A stretch of DNA of 23,695 bases from JBDTYT01 sp040005555 (GTDB lineage Bacteria; Actinomycetota; UBA4738; HRBIN12), in contig JBDTYT010000018.1 of the NCBI GenBank assembly GCA_040005555.1, forward strand, positions 1 to 23,695, written 5' to 3'. The stretch's first letter is position 1. Each line of letters begins with the position of its first letter. Below, one piece after another: positions 22,599 to 23,695 of the stretch. The position numbers were made by a program, and so were the translations under genes. The notes under the pieces were generated by a model, which did no database searches, was not told the origin of the DNA, and saw only the letters and a list, made by a program, of their open reading frames with translations.

Positions 22599-22604
22599 TA
22601 GGCT
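22599..22604 (+). promoter_or_regulatory. Candidate -10 (TAGGCT) before the terminal small ORF pair
   Basis: TAGGCT, identical to the hexamer before the S9 peptidase, precedes GTG 22655 by 50 nt. The leader would carry the SD GGGAGG at 22645-22650. Confidence 0.4.
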
Positions 22605-22654
22605 CAAGTGAGGGGGGCGCGTTCCCGGCGCGCCTCGGTCCCTCGGGAGGGTGC

Positions 22655-22771
22655 GTGGACATCGGGGCGCCGCTCAGGATCATCGAGATCGAGCCCGTGT
22701 CGCTGCCGCTGCCCGAGACCCTTCCCGAGCCGGAGCGGATCCCGGACACCGAGCCCGCGGAGCCGGGCTGA
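22655..22771 (+). CDS. 38-aa acidic, proline-rich small protein
   Basis: GTG at 22655 preceded by GGGAGG at 22645-22650 (4 nt spacing). The product begins MDIGAPLRIIEIEPVSLPLP and continues as a Glu/Pro-rich tail (PETLPEPERIP and TEPAEPG). An amphipathic beta-like start followed by an acidic disordered tail suggests a small binding partner or regulator, but I recognise no named family. Its TGA is 1 nt upstream of the next ATG, so the two are almost certainly coupled. It is too short for standard length cut-offs; the SD and the coupling are the evidence. Confidence 0.55.
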   Translation: MDIGAPLRIIEIEPVSLPLPETLPEPERIPDTEPAEPG

Positions 22772-22772
22772 T

Positions 22773-23360
22773 ATGGGAACGATCCCCGCTTCGCTCGAAA
22801 CGTTCTCGTCATCGGCCACGGATCCGATCCTCGCGTGGCGTACCTGGACGCTCGCCGGCTCGCGCGACCTCGGTCAGGTGCGGCTCCTGCCCATCGCCGG
22901 TGACGGGAAGCCGTGGCCGGTCCGCGATCCCGCCCGCGCGGCATGCCGGCGGCCTCCCCGTCATCACATCGTCCCGGGGTTCGGGTGCCGATGCGGCCTG
23001 CACGCGACACGCGCCCCCGACCCGCTGCGCCGCACGCGCGACCCCGCGGTGCTCGGCACCGTCGCCTTGTGGGGACGGGTGATCGAGCATGAACACGGCT
23101 ACCGAGGGGAGTTCGGCTACCCGCAACGCCTCCGGCTCGCGTGTTACCTGTGTTTCTGGCAGTGGGGCCTACCGGGCGCGTGTGAAGTCGTCGCCAGGCG
23201 CGTCGGGGGACGGATGGTCCCGCTCTGCGGACCGCACCTCGAACTGAGCCTGCGGTACGGCTACCGCGTCGGGCGGCTGCTGCCCGCTGGTCACGTGGAG
23301 CAGGCGCTGCTTTCCACCTATGCGGTGGACGTCTTGCGCAGCGTTGTCCCGGAGCGTTAG
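22773..23360 (+). CDS. Uncharacterised Cys/His-rich protein
   Basis: A 195-aa protein without signal peptide or membrane segment. Conserved-looking blocks are AWRTWTL (21-27), PGFGCRCGLHA (68-78), VLGTVALWGRVIEHEHGYRG (93-112) leading into GYP, then ACYLC (123-127) and a Cys at 137 and LCGPHL (151-156). Seven cysteines and several histidines could hold one or two zinc ions. The order (CxCGLHA, then VxLWGxVxxHxxGYR) resembles hypothetical proteins seen in Actinobacteria, but no function is known to me. ATG 22773 follows the 38-aa ORF by 1 nt. Its stop overlaps that of the convergent coiled-coil gene. Confidence 0.75.
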   Translation: MGTIPASLETFSSSATDPILAWRTWTLAGSRDLGQVRLLPIAGDGKPWPVRDPARAACRRPPRHHIVPGFGCRCGLHATRAPDPLRRTRDPAVLGTVALWGRVIEHEHGYRGEFGYPQRLRLACYLCFWQWGLPGACEVVARRVGGRMVPLCGPHLELSLRYGYRVGRLLPAGHVEQALLSTYAVDVLRSVVPER

Positions 23361-23695
23361 CTCTCCCCGGTCCCGCTGGGCCGGTGCCGAGCGGCGGCGG
23401 CCCGAGCGAGGCGTTCACGGAGCGAGAGCTCCTCGGCCGGCGGCACGGCCTCTGCCTCCTGGGTCGTTTCAGCCTCGGACGTGGGCTCGCGACGCAGCGC
23501 CGCGAGCCGAGACGTGATCGACGGTTGCACGAACTCCTCGGCCACCTGGTAGGTGGGCTCGCGCACCGCCTCGGCGGCCACACGGGCGGCTTCCTCGAAC
23601 TCACGGACCCGCGCCTCGGCCTCCTTGGCGCGCCTGGCAGCCTGCGTGGCTTCCACCTGCGTGTTCGCCAGAGCCTCCTGGGCGCGTTGCAGCTC
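23357..23695 (-). CDS. Coiled-coil protein, C-terminal part (runs off the window)
   Basis: At least 112 residues are visible, continuing beyond the right edge, so the N-terminus is missing. From the edge it reads ELQRAQEALANTQVEATQ and on through EAEARVREFEEAARVAAE, an Ala/Glu/Arg-rich heptad pattern typical of a long coiled coil. A middle segment (YQVAEEFVQPSITSRLAAL) and an acidic tail end the protein. There is no internal start that must be used; an in-frame GTG at 23656 is probably internal. Function unknown; cytoskeletal, DivIVA-like or scaffold roles are guesses. The TAA overlaps the convergent TAG (shared TTAG at 23357-23360). Confidence 0.7.
   Translation of the reverse strand, partial: ELQRAQEALANTQVEATQAARRAKEAEARVREFEEAARVAAEAVREPTYQVAEEFVQPSITSRLAALRREPTSEAETTQEAEAVPPAEELSLRERLARAAAARHRPSGTGES

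Overview
The window comes from the chromosome of a high-GC actinobacterium. CrgA (13004-13249) is an actinobacterial cell-division protein. The sulfite reductase and APS reductase are of the mycobacterial/streptomycete type, and many starts sit 6-9 nt downstream of a TAnnnT -10 hexamer with no usable Shine-Dalgarno (SD), which is the leaderless mRNA layout common in Actinobacteria. I cannot place the genus; a poorly sampled, deep-branching class is possible. No phage, insertion sequence, CRISPR array, tRNA or rRNA is visible. Almost every base is genic, and no stretch over 300 bp lacks a gene.

Layout. (1) 58-4048, plus strand: a strong hairpin, isocitrate lyase (glyoxylate shunt), a DJ-1/PfpI protein, a DAO-type FAD oxidoreductase and a DapA-family lyase/aldolase. 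(2) 4045-8310, plus strand: a compact sulfite/siroheme operon. It has a good promoter, a leader peptide with two adjacent Cys codons, a terminator hairpin with a competing antiterminator, then sulfite reductase, a 48-aa zinc ribbon, APS reductase, a SirC/CysG-N-like protein and uroporphyrinogen-III methyltransferase. Most of these genes are joined by 4-bp start/stop overlaps. The last two make the siroheme that the first enzyme needs. (3) 8320-10583, minus: a long-chain acyl-CoA ligase followed by a GNAT acetyltransferase. (4) 10655-13249, plus: a penicillin-acylase-family Ntn hydrolase without a signal peptide, then CrgA. (5) 13250-13405: a short intergenic region with two perfect dyads and several DnaA-box-like 9-mers. 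(6) 13406-15148: a membrane-anchored zinc-ribbon protein, divergent from NADP-type glutamate dehydrogenase. (7) 15176-17514, minus: an S9 prolyl-oligopeptidase-like hydrolase and a Gmad2-type lipoprotein. (8) 17601-18899, plus: a GT1 glycosyltransferase. (9) 18900-21449: a region with a start-less Gly-rich reading frame, then a lone form-II CoxL-like molybdenum hydroxylase subunit on the minus strand. (10) 21478-23695: a secreted PQQ-type sugar dehydrogenase, a 38-aa acidic small ORF, an uncharacterised Cys/His-rich protein, and the C-terminal part of a coiled-coil protein running off the window end.

The clearest regulatory system is the putative cysteine-responsive transcription attenuator at 4045-4291, whose parts (promoter, SD, Cys-Cys leader, terminator, competing pairing) are all visible and geometrically consistent. 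The other recurring signal is the set of leaderless promoters.
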